Part shown: positions 1 to 13,379 of the stretch, one piece after another
How the letters are laid out: the number at the start of each line of letters is the position of its first letter
Numbering within the stretch: the stretch's first letter is position 1
Program-made: the position numbers and the translations under genes
From: Paragordius varius
Lineage: Eukaryota > Nematomorpha
Direction of reading: 5' to 3'
Length of the DNA: 64,000 bases
Assembly (NCBI GenBank): GCA_964247055.1
Contig: OZ176053.1
Location: 12,834,001-12,898,000, forward strand
The notes under the pieces: model-generated
Told to the model about the DNA's origin: nothing
The model's input: the letters and a program-made list of their open reading frames with translations, nothing else
The model's database searches: none

Positions 1-109
1 GACATGTACAAAATTTGGTTTTTAATTAAGTGTACTATATATATTTTCCATTATGCTATCCTATTGCTTGAGTAAGCGTCAGATGAATAAAAGCTTTTTT
101 TATATATTC

Positions 110-965
110 CTTTTGAGAATTATGTAAAAAGGGATGAAATAATTAATATACCTAATTGAAATGACAAAAATCCCAACCGTTCTTTTACTACTAAAAGCCC
201 TGTTGTAAACTAATAAAGTATATTAAGTGAAAAAATTAGTTTTTATAATTTATTTATTCTTATAGATAAAATAAAAAATAGTTATGTTAATAAAATTTGA
301 ATTTATAAGCGTGTATTCTTGGTTTTATATTAGATGTTAATTTAATTTGAATTGTTTATATGTAATATTAAACCGTTGTACTTTTTATCCACAATTTAAA
401 TTTAATTAACTGATAAATAAATAATATCGTACATGATGTAATAGACATGTAAATTAAATAATTTTTTAGCCGTTTAACAACCAAAATGATATGAACTCTC
501 TTTATACTTTTAAAGCCGTATATTTTCTTAACATGCAAATTAGTTTGGTTTATAAATAACACGCTATTCTTTACGTGACTAAATTTTGAACATTTATTTT
601 TCTTCGCTTTATATTTTTTGCCTAATTTGAATAGTTGTTTTTTTATATTTTTACAGTTTTAATAATGATATCACTTATTAAATTTCTACACCTAACTTTT
701 TTTCAAATTCTTGGGCCTATTTGGTAATTTTTAAGCATACTATTTAAAATATAGTATTTTTATTACAAGCATATTTTTTTTAATATTAATTTAATATTGT
801 GAAATTTCCCAATTTAAATTAAACATTACCTTAAACAAAAATAATATTGTTTGTAATCTAAATGAATTTCGCTAAAACGTAAATTGGCTAAAATAATTTC
901 ATGATTTACTACTGACATTTTGTTTAAATATAATATGAATAAGGTGTTATGACTTTTCGGCCATT
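110..965 (+). repeat. R2 dispersed repeat, partial copy
   Basis: This stretch aligns by eye with 59540-60300 and with 28560-28940. Shared landmarks are the sequence around 'AGTTTGGTTTATAAATAAC' near 540, the following ACGTGACTAAA, the 'CAAATTCTTGGG' near 705 and 'ATAAGGTGTTA' near 940. The copies differ by many substitutions and short indels, so they are old. No transposase motif and no terminal repeat was recognised, so its class is unknown. The 64-codon minus-strand frame at 368-562 is not conserved and is probably not a gene. Confidence 0.6.
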
Positions 966-1365
966 TTGCAAAACCTAAGAACCTGGTGGAAGATTTTGAA
1001 GGATGGATTTAATATTTTAAAATAATTTCGAATGTATGTTAGGACAACATACTTAGCTTTTAAAGGACAATAAAATTGCAATATTCATCAAGTTTCTAAG
1101 TATTGAATATATTTATGGTATTTTATTATTAAGGGATGTCTGATAGCTATTCTAAAAAAGGCGAATATTTTTTTACTGATCAAATCTTTTAAATTAAATA
1201 TATTATTTGATATAATATTTTAACAAAGTTTATATAATAAATTGATCTTTGAAATCAATTTCTATACATATAATTTACATATTTTCAAAATGTACAATTT
1301 ATCGAATTTTGATTCAAAAACCAAGCGCTAATCTATACACAAATATTAATTTTGCTGTAGATTCG
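966..1365. other. AT-rich spacer, nothing recognised
   Basis: I see only AT-rich sequence between the R2 copy and the start of R1 copy A. There is no reading frame, RNA gene or clear repeat. Confidence 0.5.
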
Positions 1366-4300
1366 TAATATGACATTCGAAAGAGTAATAAAAAATCTAT
1401 AAAATGCATACTTTATATTCCATCGTTAGTTAATATTTGACATAGGAAGCGACAAACTCGCGATAGCAGAGCTTTTTTCTTAATATATTTTTAAAACTAA
1501 TGGATGAAATAGGTCAAACTTTGTATAGATGGCAATGAATGTCTTTAAAAGATAACACAAGCATGTCATTTTAAATACTCATTTTATGACACAGTTGAAC
1601 AAAAATATATTCAGTAAAAATGAGATTTATTCGAAATTGATTTTTAATTAATAACCAAAAAACTTATATTAAAGACTCAGGTCAATGAATGAACTATCTA
1701 AAAATATAATCAAAATTATTATTAAAATTTACATCGTGAGATTCACCTTTTAAATTAAAACTTTCCAAATATTTCTTATCTATTAAATTCTCAATACCGA
1801 ATTTATTATATACACTAAATAATTTTATGTAAAATTAAAAATTTTATGTTATTGAATAAAACTACAAATATTTAGCATCAAACAATTATTATTGCAAAAA
1901 AATTTTGTTGAATAAAATTTCTAGTTGCATATCCATTTAGTTATAAAATTTTTTTTAAAAAAAAATTATATACAAAAAATACCTGGAGTAAATTGAATAA
2001 GAGGTTGAGAATACTTTCTTTTGGGTTTTGAGTATTCTTGTTATTATAAAAACTTTATTAAAGAATGATAGTATATTGGAAAAAATAATTGGTCTTCATT
2101 TAAGTCAATAAATAGAACACTGTCGCAGTCTTGACATTTAATTTTATTACCCTAAACTTAAATCCGGATTAGATGGAGTTATAAAAATATTTTTATTAAA
2201 ATATATGTTGTCAGATTATCAACACCTTTCAAGTTAAAACTTTGCAATATATTTTTATATATTAAATTTTCGATACCGGATTTTTTATATAGTTACATCA
2301 ATTAAATTTATGTGAATTCAAAAATTTTAGGTGACTGGATTAAAATACAAATATTTAGCAGTAAACAATTATAATTGCAAAAAAAAATTTATTGAAAAAA
2401 ATTTCTAGTTGCATATCCATTTAGTTATTTTTTTTGAAAAAATTTATATACAAAAAATACCTGGAGTAAAGATTAATGGTTGGGAATATTTAGAACGTTT
2501 TGACTTTTTTGTGTGTTCATGTTGTTATAATTTTAATTAAAAAATGATAGTATATTTGAATTTAGTTTATGTGAATTTTTGTGAAAAATTTTATATACAA
2601 AAATACCTGGTGTAAATTGTATCAGGGGTTGAGAATATCTAGGTCTTGACTTTATTTGGCATTCTTGTTATAATAAAAATTTCATTAAAGAAAGTTACTA
2701 TATTTGAAAAAATAATTGGTCTTCACCTAAGAATTTTTGATATTTTTAGCGATTTAACATGACATTCGAAATTTTTAAAATTTTAAATATAGAGCCATGT
2801 GTTTCATATTATTCGAAAGAGCCGTGAAGGCTATGCTGTGAAGGGGAGAGTCTAATGCAGACTGATACTGTCAAGTAATTGATTTTGTTTCACCTCTGAT
2901 ACTGATACTGAAGAGCGCAAAAAACTGATTTTTTGAATGGTAGTTCATTTAAATCAATCTGATGTAAAAGTTATATGGCTTATTATAAAATTTAAAAATT
3001 TCGAATGTTTTGTTAAATCGCTAAAAATTTCAATAAACCTTATTAATAGAAAAATCTTAGGTGAAGCCAATTATTTTTTCAAATATACTATAATTCTTTA
3101 ATGAAATTTTTATAATAACAAGAATGCCAAAAGTCAAAACACAGATATTCGCAACCGTTAATACAATTTACCCCAGGTATTTTTTTTATATAAATTTTTT
3201 CAAAACAAATCACATAACTAAATGGATATGCAACTATAAAATATATTCAATAAATTTTTTTTGCAATAATAATTGTTTATTGCTAAATATTTGTATTTTA
3301 ATCCAGTCACCTAAAATTTTTGAACCCACGTAAATTTAGTTGGTGTAACTATACAATCAACCCGGTAGGAAGAAAATGAATAAAAATATATTGCAATTTC
3401 TAACTTGAAAGGTGTTAATAATCTGACAACATATATTTTAATATTAATTTTGATATTTTTAGAAACTCCGTCTATTCTGGAGTTGAGTTCAGATAATATA
3501 TTTTTGTTTAATGTTTTTTAGTTAATTATTAAGTATCAATTTTAAGAAAGAATTTTAGTTAATTTTAATTTTATAAGAAACATAGAAAATATAATTGGGT
3601 TATTCATTGCATCATTTAAATACATTAGGAGCGCTGTGGAATACGGGCGCACCAAAAAATATATTTTATGGATCATATATTCGATAAATAAATGCGATTA
3701 ACAGACAAGAAAATTTTTTTTATTTTTTTTTACATTATTTGTTATAATCGAAAATCGCATTTATGTTGGCAATTAAACACAATAGAAAAAACGCGCAAAC
3801 TTATTTGCTAAATATTCCGTATGGATAATCTTACATGTATGATTATAGCGTACAATTTTTTAGAGTGTAAACAAATAAAAGCTTATAATTTTTATAAATA
3901 TTTAACATATTTATAATATGGAAAGAAAAAAATCTACGGACTCAGTTTTTTAAGGGAAGTTTTTAAAAGCGATTCACCCACGAACAATTCAAATTTTCAC
4001 CGCATCAGGTTTTTGACCCCAAAGAACTGAAAGTACTTAGAGACCCTCTGGAATTTTCTCTAACATTTTGTGTTTAGGATATCCTTATGCTATATATTAT
4101 AGAAATCGACGCATTTTTATCCGTTACATTAAATTTTATTTGACTTAAGATAAGACAAGAATGCGATTTTTGATTATAGCATATTAACTTTCTTTTGTTT
4201 GCCTATTAACCCCATTAGTTTTTTATAATCCTTACCCCGAATTTTTAGGATTCGAATGATATATAATTGATAAATGTAACATTTTTGCTGCGTCACGTTT

Positions 4301-4998
4301 CTAATAACACTCCATGACATTTTCTGTTATTCACTATCATTTTAACAGTTAATAATTATTCCATTAAAGAATTTTTTATAATTATTCGCCCTCTATATCA
4401 AAATTTTAATTAAAAAATGTTTTTTGAAAATATACAACAAGTTTCATTTGTACTATATTCGAATGAGTAAAAATCTATATACTGTTTTACATCGGTTAAT
4501 ATTGGACATAGGGAGAAAGCGATAAACGCCCGAAGTGAGAGCGTTTTTTTAAATTAATATAATTTTAAAACTAATGGATAAAAATAGCTCAAACTTTTTG
4601 TAGATGTCACAATAATTGACAAAAAGATAACCTTTTCTGGCTTTGCATTTGTATGTTGCGTGTAACTCCAACTTGATAGAAAATGATATCATAAATATTC
4701 TGTGTTTATACTTGCATTTATAATTATATAGTTATAGAGCGTGTAGCTCAAGAAAACGTGGTAGATGTAAAATGAATTGGTTCGATTCTTAGTGACTAAC
4801 ATTGCAACAGTTGATATCCAACACACCAAACGATACAAGCTGGCTTAACTACGAAATAGCGAGGAATCGATCCCGATTAGCTGTGAAAACAACACAACAC
4901 CATCGCCAAAGTCACTAGGTATTTTTTATTACAGACATTAATAAAAGTCCGTAAAGTAGGAGTAAGGCAACTATTTTTTTTAGTTAAATTAAAATACT
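1366..4998 (+). repeat. R1 composite repeat, copy A
   Basis: R1 is a long dispersed family of unknown class, seen here, at 5210-11172, at 14332-15893 and reversed at 48350-51640. Copy A starts near the 'TTCGAAAGAGT' motif and lacks the outer left end seen in copies B and C. It ends at the same point as copy B, after 'TTAAATTAAAATACTAA', where the two flanks stop matching. The order is a left AT-rich part, an internal palindrome, then a 1.4-kb unique right part carrying 'GAAAGCGATAAACG' and 'GATACAAGCTGGCTTA'. No coding domain was recognised. A non-autonomous DNA transposon is the likeliest class, but the right end does not mirror the left end. Confidence 0.65.
2100..3510. repeat. Internal palindrome of R1 copy A
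   Basis: The left arm reads inward to about 2790 and is answered in reverse complement from about 2965. For example, 'GGTGACTGGATTAAAATAC' near 2330 pairs with 'TATTTTAATCCAGTCACC' near 3295. The unpaired centre carries 'AGCCGTGAAGGCTATGCTG' near 2820. Further shortened repeats of the left arm lie at 1740-2090 and 2440-2700, so the arm has partly duplicated. Confidence 0.65.
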
Positions 4999-5209
4999 AA
5001 ATCTCAAAAATAATAACACCCATATCTATTAATTGAACCAAGGATATTTATTGGTAAGTACTTTTTAAAAAAATTTTTGATTAATTTCTGGCATATATAA
5101 CAGAGTCTATTTAACATTACTGGTATAAAATGTGTTGACCCTTCACAACTTTGTGTAGAGACTTAAATTTCGTATTTAAAGAAATAAAACATTTATGTAT
5201 AATTACGAT
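4999..5209. other. Short spacer between R1 copies A and B
   Basis: About 210 bases match neither R1 copy. No gene or repeat was recognised. Confidence 0.4.
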
Positions 5210-5387
5210 TTACACTAGACAAGTAATTTTTTTGCCACTCGAGTTTTTTGCATTTTCTGATATTTTATCAAAATTTTATTTATAAATGTGTTGCCTTGAA
5301 TATGCAACAGATGCCCATTCGTAATATATCGAAATAGTATTAAAAACTCAAAAAATGCATACTTTATATTCCATCGTTAGTTAATGT

Positions 5388-7875
5388 TTGATATGGGCGA
5401 TTACCCGCTGTTGTTCTATGTGATAAAATAGCACCGTATCCTGACATTGACGCGTCGGTTTCCAAGACTATAGGTAGTTTGGGATTATACGGATGCAGGG
5501 AACTACTCTGGCAGATCAAGTCTTTAGCTTTTTTGAATATCAAATCATACGTTAGCGTCCAACACCATTTTTGTTTGTTACCTGCTAATTTATGTAGTTT
5601 TCCAATTAAAATGCTTAGGGAAGGGATGAATTTTGCATGAAAATTAAGTAAACCCAAAAATGATCTAAGGGTGGTTTTGTTGGTCGGGGTCGGTCACTCT
5701 TGGATGGCTTTAATTTTATTTGGGGAGGGTCATGCAATTTTCAGAAATAATGTGACCAAGATATTCCACAGATGGTTGAAAAAGTTTTATTTTATCTTTG
5801 CGCAATTTTAATCCCATTGTCTCCAATTTGGTAAATACCTTTATTAGGTTGTTCTTGTGCTTTGTCTCGGTTTCGCCTGTCAGTATAACGTCATCTAAAT
5901 AAACGGCTGTACCTGCGCAATCTTTTAATAACTCGTCCATTATTTGTTGAAAGAAACTTGGAACCCAATTCAACCCAAAAGGCAATCGTTTATACTTATA
6001 AAACCCCTTATGTGTAGAAATTGTTAGTAAGTGCCGACTATCTGGGTCTACTGGAATTTAAAAATAGGCGTCTTTCAAATCTAGTGTCGAGAAAGATTTG
6101 TCGAAGGAAATTTTTGAGATGAGGTCATCAAAGGTTGGGATTATGTATTGCGGCGGTTTTATGTGTGGATTTATACTTATTTTAAAATCCGCGCATATTC
6201 TAAGCTCTTTATTCGGTTTGAAAATATTTACAGTATGGCTGGACCAAACGATTCTAGTCTTTTTTGGATCTACAGGCTCAATTATATCCAGTTTTACCAA
6301 TCTATTTATCTCATCCTCCAATTTGCTTTGTAACGATAGTGGCACCCTTCTACTTGGAAAAATTCTACCACAATTATTATTATTTAAAAACACTTTAATC
6401 GGTTCGCCTTTCCAGCAACCAAGGCCCTCAGAAAATAACTTGCTAAATTTGTTATATATATTATATGAAGATACGTTATTTATTATTACATGATTGAGTA
6501 ATTTTAAATTAAATTGTTTTATCCAGTCCATTCCAAATATTGATGGTAAGTTGTTGTTTATAATAAAGCACTCTAGAATGTGCGTTCTTTTATCTAATTC
6601 AACCTGTAATTTGCATTTAATGTTTTATACGATTATTATTGTATGCATGTATGAAAATATAATTGTTATGAAAATCTAGTGCTGGTTTGCCTAGACGGCA
6701 CCAGTTTTTATAATTTATGATTGAAATATCGGCACCTGTATCAAAAATCATTTCAATAGGAAAATTATTTATTTTAGGAACGATTTGGGGTTTTTTGGCC
6801 TTATTAAAAAGGGAATATGCTTTAAACGTTACCTTACAACATCGAGCAAAGTGGTTTGAACGATGGCATCTATAACATTCTTTCCCATTATCAGGGCAAT
6901 GTCCCAACGTATGAGTCGTCCCACATTTTGTGCAGGTTCGTCGGTTATTATTACTCTTGTTGCTTTTTGATTGGCGAAGTGTGGCTATTTCATTTATTTC
7001 ACCATTACTACTGTGGTTCTTATTATTGTTACTTTTATAATCATTATCAATATTGATGGACAGCACTTCTGTATTTGTTAGTTCATTTCGTGCCTTCTCA
7101 TGTGATAAGGCAATATTTACCACCGTATTTAGAGAAACGGGAGCAAATAGCTCCATCTCCACTGCTTGCTCATCTAACCCCGCGATGAATACATCTCTGA
7201 TGTGCTCGTTAATGTTTGACGAGAACCGGCAGTGGATGGCCATTTGTTTAACTCTTAACAGGAATTCTGTGAACGTTTCCATTCTCCCCCTCTTCATTTT
7301 AATTAAATCAAAACGCGACGAAAAAATATTCCTTGAGGGGGACAAGATTTTTATACCGGCGTTTAATAGATCTGGGAATGGTATGTCGTCTATTGCTTGT
7401 GGATAGAAATAATTTTCAATTTTATTAATATTTTCCATTCCTCCGAAAGCCAACAAACATGCCTTCATATTTTCATCGGTGGCTGCGACATTCTTGACCT
7501 CCAAATTGCGTTTAATATATGTAATATAATTTGTAACTCAACATTTGGATTAAAACACGATAAATTAATTTTTTCCATAGCCTCGAACTGCCGCGCCAGT
7601 TGATAAAAAGGATATATATATTTATTTAGTATAACAACGAAACTGAATAATATATTATGATTAACGTGTCACAATGATTCCTTATATATATACATTAGGA
7701 AATTTGGTTATTGCATTCACAAGGATAAAGTTGTCTGATTTAAACGTTGTTAAAGATAATAAGTATAATAAAATAATTTGCATTCACAACCAAGGTAATA
7801 TATAGTTTTAACGTAAAGGACAAACTGTATTGTGCACTAAAAAAAAGGATAATTTGGTATGAATATTAACCCTTT
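5388..7875 (-). mobile_element. Ty3/Gypsy-type LTR retrotransposon fossil
   Basis: This is an old, broken element on the minus strand. Its parts run in the usual order from high to low coordinates: a gag-like region with CCHC zinc-knuckle cysteines and an aspartic protease signature (7504-6617), the amino part of reverse transcriptase (6531-6058), the YLDD-bearing reverse transcriptase core (5985-5716) and the start of RNase H (5657-5364). I count several breaks. No pair of long terminal repeats was identified at its ends. The protein order and the protease and polymerase signatures are those of the Ty3/Gypsy group. It lies inside R1 copy B, so it is younger than that R1 copy, yet old enough to be clearly decayed. 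Confidence 0.85.
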
Positions 7876-8079
7876 TAACAATGTCTTAAAAAGATATAAC
7901 ACAAGCATGTCATTTTAAATAAACTTATTTTATCACATAAGTGAACAAAGATATCCAGTGAAAATGAGATATTTATTCGAAATTGATTTTTTATTAATTA
8001 ACTAAATTTATATTAAAATATATTACATGGACCCAATTCAATGAATGAACTATCTAAAAATATAATCAAAATTATTATT

Positions 8080-9250
8080 ATCATTTACATCGTCAGATTA
8101 TTAACACTTTTAAATTAAAGCTTTCCAAATCTATCTTTCTTATTTCTCAATACCGGATTTATTATATAGTTAAACTAACTAAATCTATGTGAAACTAAAA
8201 CTTTTAGATTACTGGATTAAAATACAAATATTTAACAGTATAAACCAATTATTATTGGAAAAAAATATTATTGAATAATTTTCTAGTGTGCATATCTATT
8301 TGGTTAATAATATAATTTTTTTGAAAAATTTTATATACAAAAAATACCTGGTGTAAATTGGATTAGTGGCTGAGAGTATCTTTTTTTTGTGTGACATTCT
8401 TGTTATAATAAAAATTTATTAAAGAGAGTTTTGAAAAAATAATTGGTCTTCACCTAAGAATTTTTTATTAATAGGGTTTACTTAACATGACATTGGAAAT
8501 TTTTAAAATTTTAAATATAGAGCCATGTGTTTCATATCATTCGAAATAGCCGTGAAGGCTATGCTGTGAAGGGGATTATGGAGTCTAATGCAGACTGATA
8601 CTGTCAAGTAATTGATTTTGTTTCACCTCTGATACTGAAGAGCGCAAAAAACTGAATTTTATGAATGGTAGTTCATTTCAATCAATCTGATGTTAAAGTT
8701 ATTTGGCTTATTTTAAAATTTTAAAAAATTGAGAATGTTATGTTAAATCGCTAAAAATTTCAGTAAACCCTATTAATAAAAAATTCTTAGGTGAAGACCA
8801 ATTATTTTTTCAAAACTCTCTTTAATAAATTTTTATTATAACAAGAATGTCACAAATCAAAGAAAAGATATTCTCAACCACTTATTCAATTCACACCAGG
8901 TATTTTTTGTATATAAATTTTTTCAAAAAAAATAACTAAATGGATATGCAACTAGAAATTTTATTCAATAAATTTTTTATTGCAATTATAATTGTTTATT
9001 GCTAAATATTTGTCTTTTAATCCAGTCACCTAAAATTTTTGAATTCACATAAATTTAGTTGGTGTAACTATATAAAAAATCCGGTATTGAAAATTTAATA
9101 GATAAAAATATATTGCAAAGTTTTAACTTGAAAGGTGTTGATAATCTGACAACATATATTTTAATAAAAATATTTTTATAACTCCATCTAATCCGGATTT
9201 GAGATTAGGGTAATATATTTTTGTTTAATGTTTTTTAGTTAATTATTAAG
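8080..9250. repeat. Internal palindrome of R1 copy B
   Basis: It has the same structure as in copy A. The arms are about 8080-8500 and 8760-9250, around an unpaired centre with 'AGCCGTGAAGGCTATGCTG' near 8550. 'GTGTAAATTGGATTAGTGG' on the left pairs imperfectly with 'CCACTTATTCAATTCACAC' on the right. Confidence 0.65.
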
Positions 9251-11214
9251 TATCAATTTTAAGTAAGATTTTTAGTCAATAATTTTATAAGAAATATAGA
9301 AATATAATTGGGTTATTCATTGCATCATTTAAATACATTAGTAGCGCTGTGGAATACGAGTGCAGCAAAAATATATATTTTATGGATCATATATTCCATA
9401 TTCGAAGGTAGGATTAAAATCAAAAATAAATGCGATCAACAGACAAGAAACATTTTTTTATATTTTTCCATTATTTGTTATAATCGAAAATCGCATTTAT
9501 GGTGGCAATTGGGTGGAAAATTTAAAATAGAAAAAACGCGCAAAATTTATTTGCTAATATATTCCGTAAGGATAATCTTAAACGCATAATTATAGCGTAC
9601 AATTTCTTAGAGCCTTTAAACAAATTAAAGCTGGAAAATTACACTTTGTTTTGAAATTGAATCAAATAAGCATGTTATTATACGATCAAAGATTTTAATT
9701 TTATTTTAAATACCCTATATTTTTATATTTATAGTTTTACCTAAATTTTGTGTAAAAATGAATTAAGGCTTATATAAAAAGATTTTAGCGTATAACTTTT
9801 ATAAATATTCAAAATATTTGTATTATGGAAAGAAAAAAATCTACCGATTTAGCTTTTTAGATTTAGGAAGGTTTGAAAAAGCGGGATAAATAGCCAAAAT
9901 TACAACAAAACATAATTTTTGGGCACGATATGTCCCTAAATCAAAAACGAAATGGATAATCTTTCCCGAACATATATACGATTATAAAAATATACTTTGG
10001 ATGTTTTTTAAAGTTTTAACCTACTTTTGGTTTGGTGCAAAATAAAAAAATTATGTAAGCCTTGAATCATTTTGTAAACACGATATATTGGGTAACTAAA
10101 TATTATAATAGTTAAAACAAAAATTATTTTCACCGCAGCAAGTTTTTACAATTTAAATTTGACCCCAAAGAACAATTATTTAGCATTAACACTTGAAAAT
10201 GCTTAAGAGACCTTTGTGATTTTCGCTATTTTGTGTTTAGGTACTTATGCTATATGTTATCGAAATCGACGTATTTTTATCCGTTACATTTAATTTTATT
10301 CGACTTAATATAAGACAAGAATGCTATTTTTGATTATAGCATATTAACTTTCTATTGTTCTAGCCTATTAACCGCATTAATTTTTTATAATCCTTACCCC
10401 AAATTTTTAGCAATCGAATGATATATAATTGATAAATGTAACATTTTTGCTGCGTCACGTGTTCTACTAGCACTCCATGACATTTTCTGTTATTTACTAT
10501 CATTTTAACAGTTAATTATTATTCCATTTAAGATTTTTGATTATGCGCCCTCTTTATCAAAATTATTTAAAAATGTTTTTTCAAATATACAACAAGTTTC
10601 CTTTGTACTATATTCGAAAGAATAAAAATTTATATACTGTTTTACATCGGTTAATATTGGAAATAGGAAGAAAGCGATAAACGCTCGAAGTGAGAGCGTT
10701 TTTTTAAATTAATATAATTTTAAAACTAATGGTTGAAAATAGCTCAAACTTTGTGTAGAAGGCAATGAATGACCAAAAAAGAAAACCTTTTCTGTCTTTG
10801 TATTTGTATGTTGCGTCTAATTCCAATTTGATAGAAAATGGTATCATAAATATTCTGTGTTTATACTTGCATTTACAATTATATAGTTATAGAGCGTATT
10901 CATCTTTCTACGCACAAGAAAACGTGGTAGATGTAAAATGAATTGGTTCGATTCTTAGTGACTAACATTGCAGCAGTCGATATCCAACACACCAAACGAT
11001 ACAAGCTGGCTTACTACACTACGAAATAGCAACGAATCGATCCCGATTAGCTATGAAAACAACACAACACCATCGTCAAACTCACCAGGTATTTTTTATT
11101 ATAGGCATTAATAAAAGTGATAAAGTAGGAGTATGGCAACTATTTTTTATTTGGTTAAATTAAAATACTAAGACCCATGGTCGGGTAAGTATTACTTACG
11201 TCCTTATGCTTAAA

Positions 11215-13345
11215 TCCTTATGCTTCCATCCTTATGCTTACATTTTTGAATAAAAATCATAAGTCTGCTTCTAATAGACTTATTTTCAAAGTGGCACAAC
11301 CTTAAAAATATGCGAATTTTCGAATTCTGTATTGGAGGATAGAAAGTAAAATATATTTGATAAATAATATATAGGTTATCTTTTGGCATTAAAAGGGGTT
11401 TACACAACCCCTGTAAAACTAAAACATGCATGCAAAATCAAAAGTTTTTTAGAAGTAATAGGTACGCATTTTAAAAAAATCTACCTAGTTAAGGAAATTT
11501 TATATTGGAGGAGAGAAAATCTGTATAAAAACAAATAATTTATGATTAGAAATTGCATCAATCTCTTACACATCCTAGTTAACTAAACCGCTTCAAAAAA
11601 TACTCTGGATTCACCCATGTAAAATTCAAAGTTTTTTAGAAAATGTGCAAATGATTTAACTACATTTTTTAGATTTTGATCTCATAGCGATTGAAATATC
11701 TGCGTACTTTTTCCATTTTGAGGATGAAGCATTAAAGAATCTACGCATTTTATTGGATATTATCAAATATTTACTCCTAGATGTATAAAAATAATATTTA
11801 TTGAAAATAATTATCCGATATTTGGAATATAATATATCGTTTTTTCGATCTTGCAAGCGTCTAAAAATCATTCATATCCACAGTGCACAAAATCGGACTC
11901 TATAAAATATATCCTAATATATCAAATATATTCTGAGAGAATAGCATATTATGAATGTCATGGTGCTTTTGGTTTTAGGTCTAACGAATAATTTAGGTTA
12001 TATTCACTTTTTTGGTAATTGTTCCTTATCCAAAAGTTGCAAATTCTGGCAAATTTATAAATTTTTTTGGTGGATGCTAAATGCCTCCCTTTAAAAATAT
12101 CATTATATTATCGAAAATTAATATAAAATTTATAATTTAAAGCGTAGGCTTCAAAAGTTGCATTTGGACTTCTCCAAAATGGACCAGTTTTTTTTAAAAA
12201 AGCGATGCGTGATAACATTTTTCATATAAACTAGAACTTGACAATTTAATAGATTTTTTTCTTAATTTTGGCAATTTTTATCGTATTATGGTTTAATATA
12301 TACAAAAACACCTTTATATATAATTTATGCTTAACATTTCTATCACCTCAAAATTTCAAATAGCTTTTGCTTTAAATTCGGGGAAATTTAGGGGTCTACA
12401 AATTTGTGACTTTTGGAGCCTACGCTTAAAATTGTAAACTTCATTTTGGTTTTTAGATATAGTTCATAATTTAATGATATTTTTAAAGGGAAGCATTTAA
12501 CTTTCACCAAAAAAATTCATAATTTGCCTAATTGGCAACTTTTCGATAAGGAACAATTACCACGAAATTGGATATACCTAAATTTAGACCTAAAACCAAA
12601 ATCACCATGATATTCCTAATATGCAATATATTTGATATATTATGATATTTTTTATAGCATCCAATTTTGTGCACTGTGGATTGAAACTATTTTTTGACGC
12701 CTGCAAGATCGAAAAAACGATATATTAAATTCCAAATATCATATATTTAATGTCAATAAATATTATTTTTATACATCTAGGAGTAAATATTTAATACAAA
12801 ATGTAAAAAGTGCGCAGATATTTCAATCGATATGTGATCAAAATCTTAAAAATATAGTTAAATCAATCGCACACCTTCTAAAAACTTTGAATTTTACATG
12901 TGTGTTCCAGGTATATTTTTTAAAGCGGTTCAGTTAACTGAGATGTGCAAGAGATTAATGCAAAAATTATTTGTTTATATACAGATTTTCTGTCCTCCAA
13001 TTTAAAAAATTCAAAAACTAGGTAGATTTTTTTATTTCACGAAATATGCAAATATTTCAATTTTGATAATTTAAAAAAATTTAAAAAATATAGTTGGATA
13101 AAATGCGTACCTATTTCTTATAAAAAACTTTTCATTTGCATGCATGTTTTAGTAATTATCTATCATTTAATAGGGGTTGTGTAAACCCCTTTCAATGCCT
13201 AAAGATTGTAGCAACATTACTCAAACTTCTATTGTTAAATATACTTTATATCCTCCACTTTAGAGAATTCGATTCGCAATTTTTTAAGTTATAACACTTT
13301 GAAATATTTATAAGTCTACTAGGAGCAGAGTTATGATGAATGTAT
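11215..13345. repeat. Foldback element FB1, 2.1 kb
   Basis: Two arms of about 0.95 kb (11215-12174 and 12406-13345) are reverse complements along their whole length, with a spacer of about 230 bases. Checks include 'AGGGGTTTACACAACCCC' near 11393 against its complement near 13173, 'TTTTTTCGATCTTGCA' near 11839 against 12703, and 'GTAATTGTTCCTTATC' near 12015 against 12548. Divergence between arms is noticeable. Frames at 11210-11431 and 11656-11871 are not conserved in the other arm. Single-arm relatives lie at 24960-25400 and 38800-40060. No transposase was seen, so it is a non-autonomous foldback or the product of an inverted duplication. Confidence 0.75.
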
Positions 13346-13379
13346 AATTTTGAAAACGTTCGTTTTTTAAATATCTTGG

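Larger units (their letters stand above)
5210..11172 (+). repeat. R1 composite repeat, copy B, interrupted
   Basis: Copy B begins with TA followed by CACTAGACAAG, the same outer sequence as copy C and, reversed, copy D. It is interrupted by a Gypsy fossil at about 5388-7875 and resumes with 'AAAAAGATATAACACAAGC'. The internal palindrome (8080-9250) and the right part (9250-11172) match copy A closely, including the end point. A 93-codon frame at 9308-9589 lies in this right part; a related frame exists reversed in copy D (49219-49623) but is closed in copy A, so I do not call it a gene. Confidence 0.65.

Noticed and set aside
4960-4998. R1 right end ATACTAA as a Helitron 3' end
   Set aside because: Helitrons need a stable short hairpin a few bases before CTRR; only weak AT pairing is present and no Rep/helicase was seen.
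6098-6493. 131-codon plus-strand frame
   Set aside because: It is the shadow of the Gypsy fossil on the opposite strand.
9308-9589. 93-codon frame in R1 with a related 134-codon frame at 49219-49623 as a conserved gene
   Set aside because: The frame is closed in R1 copy A, and the similarity reflects repeat copies and not coding constraint.
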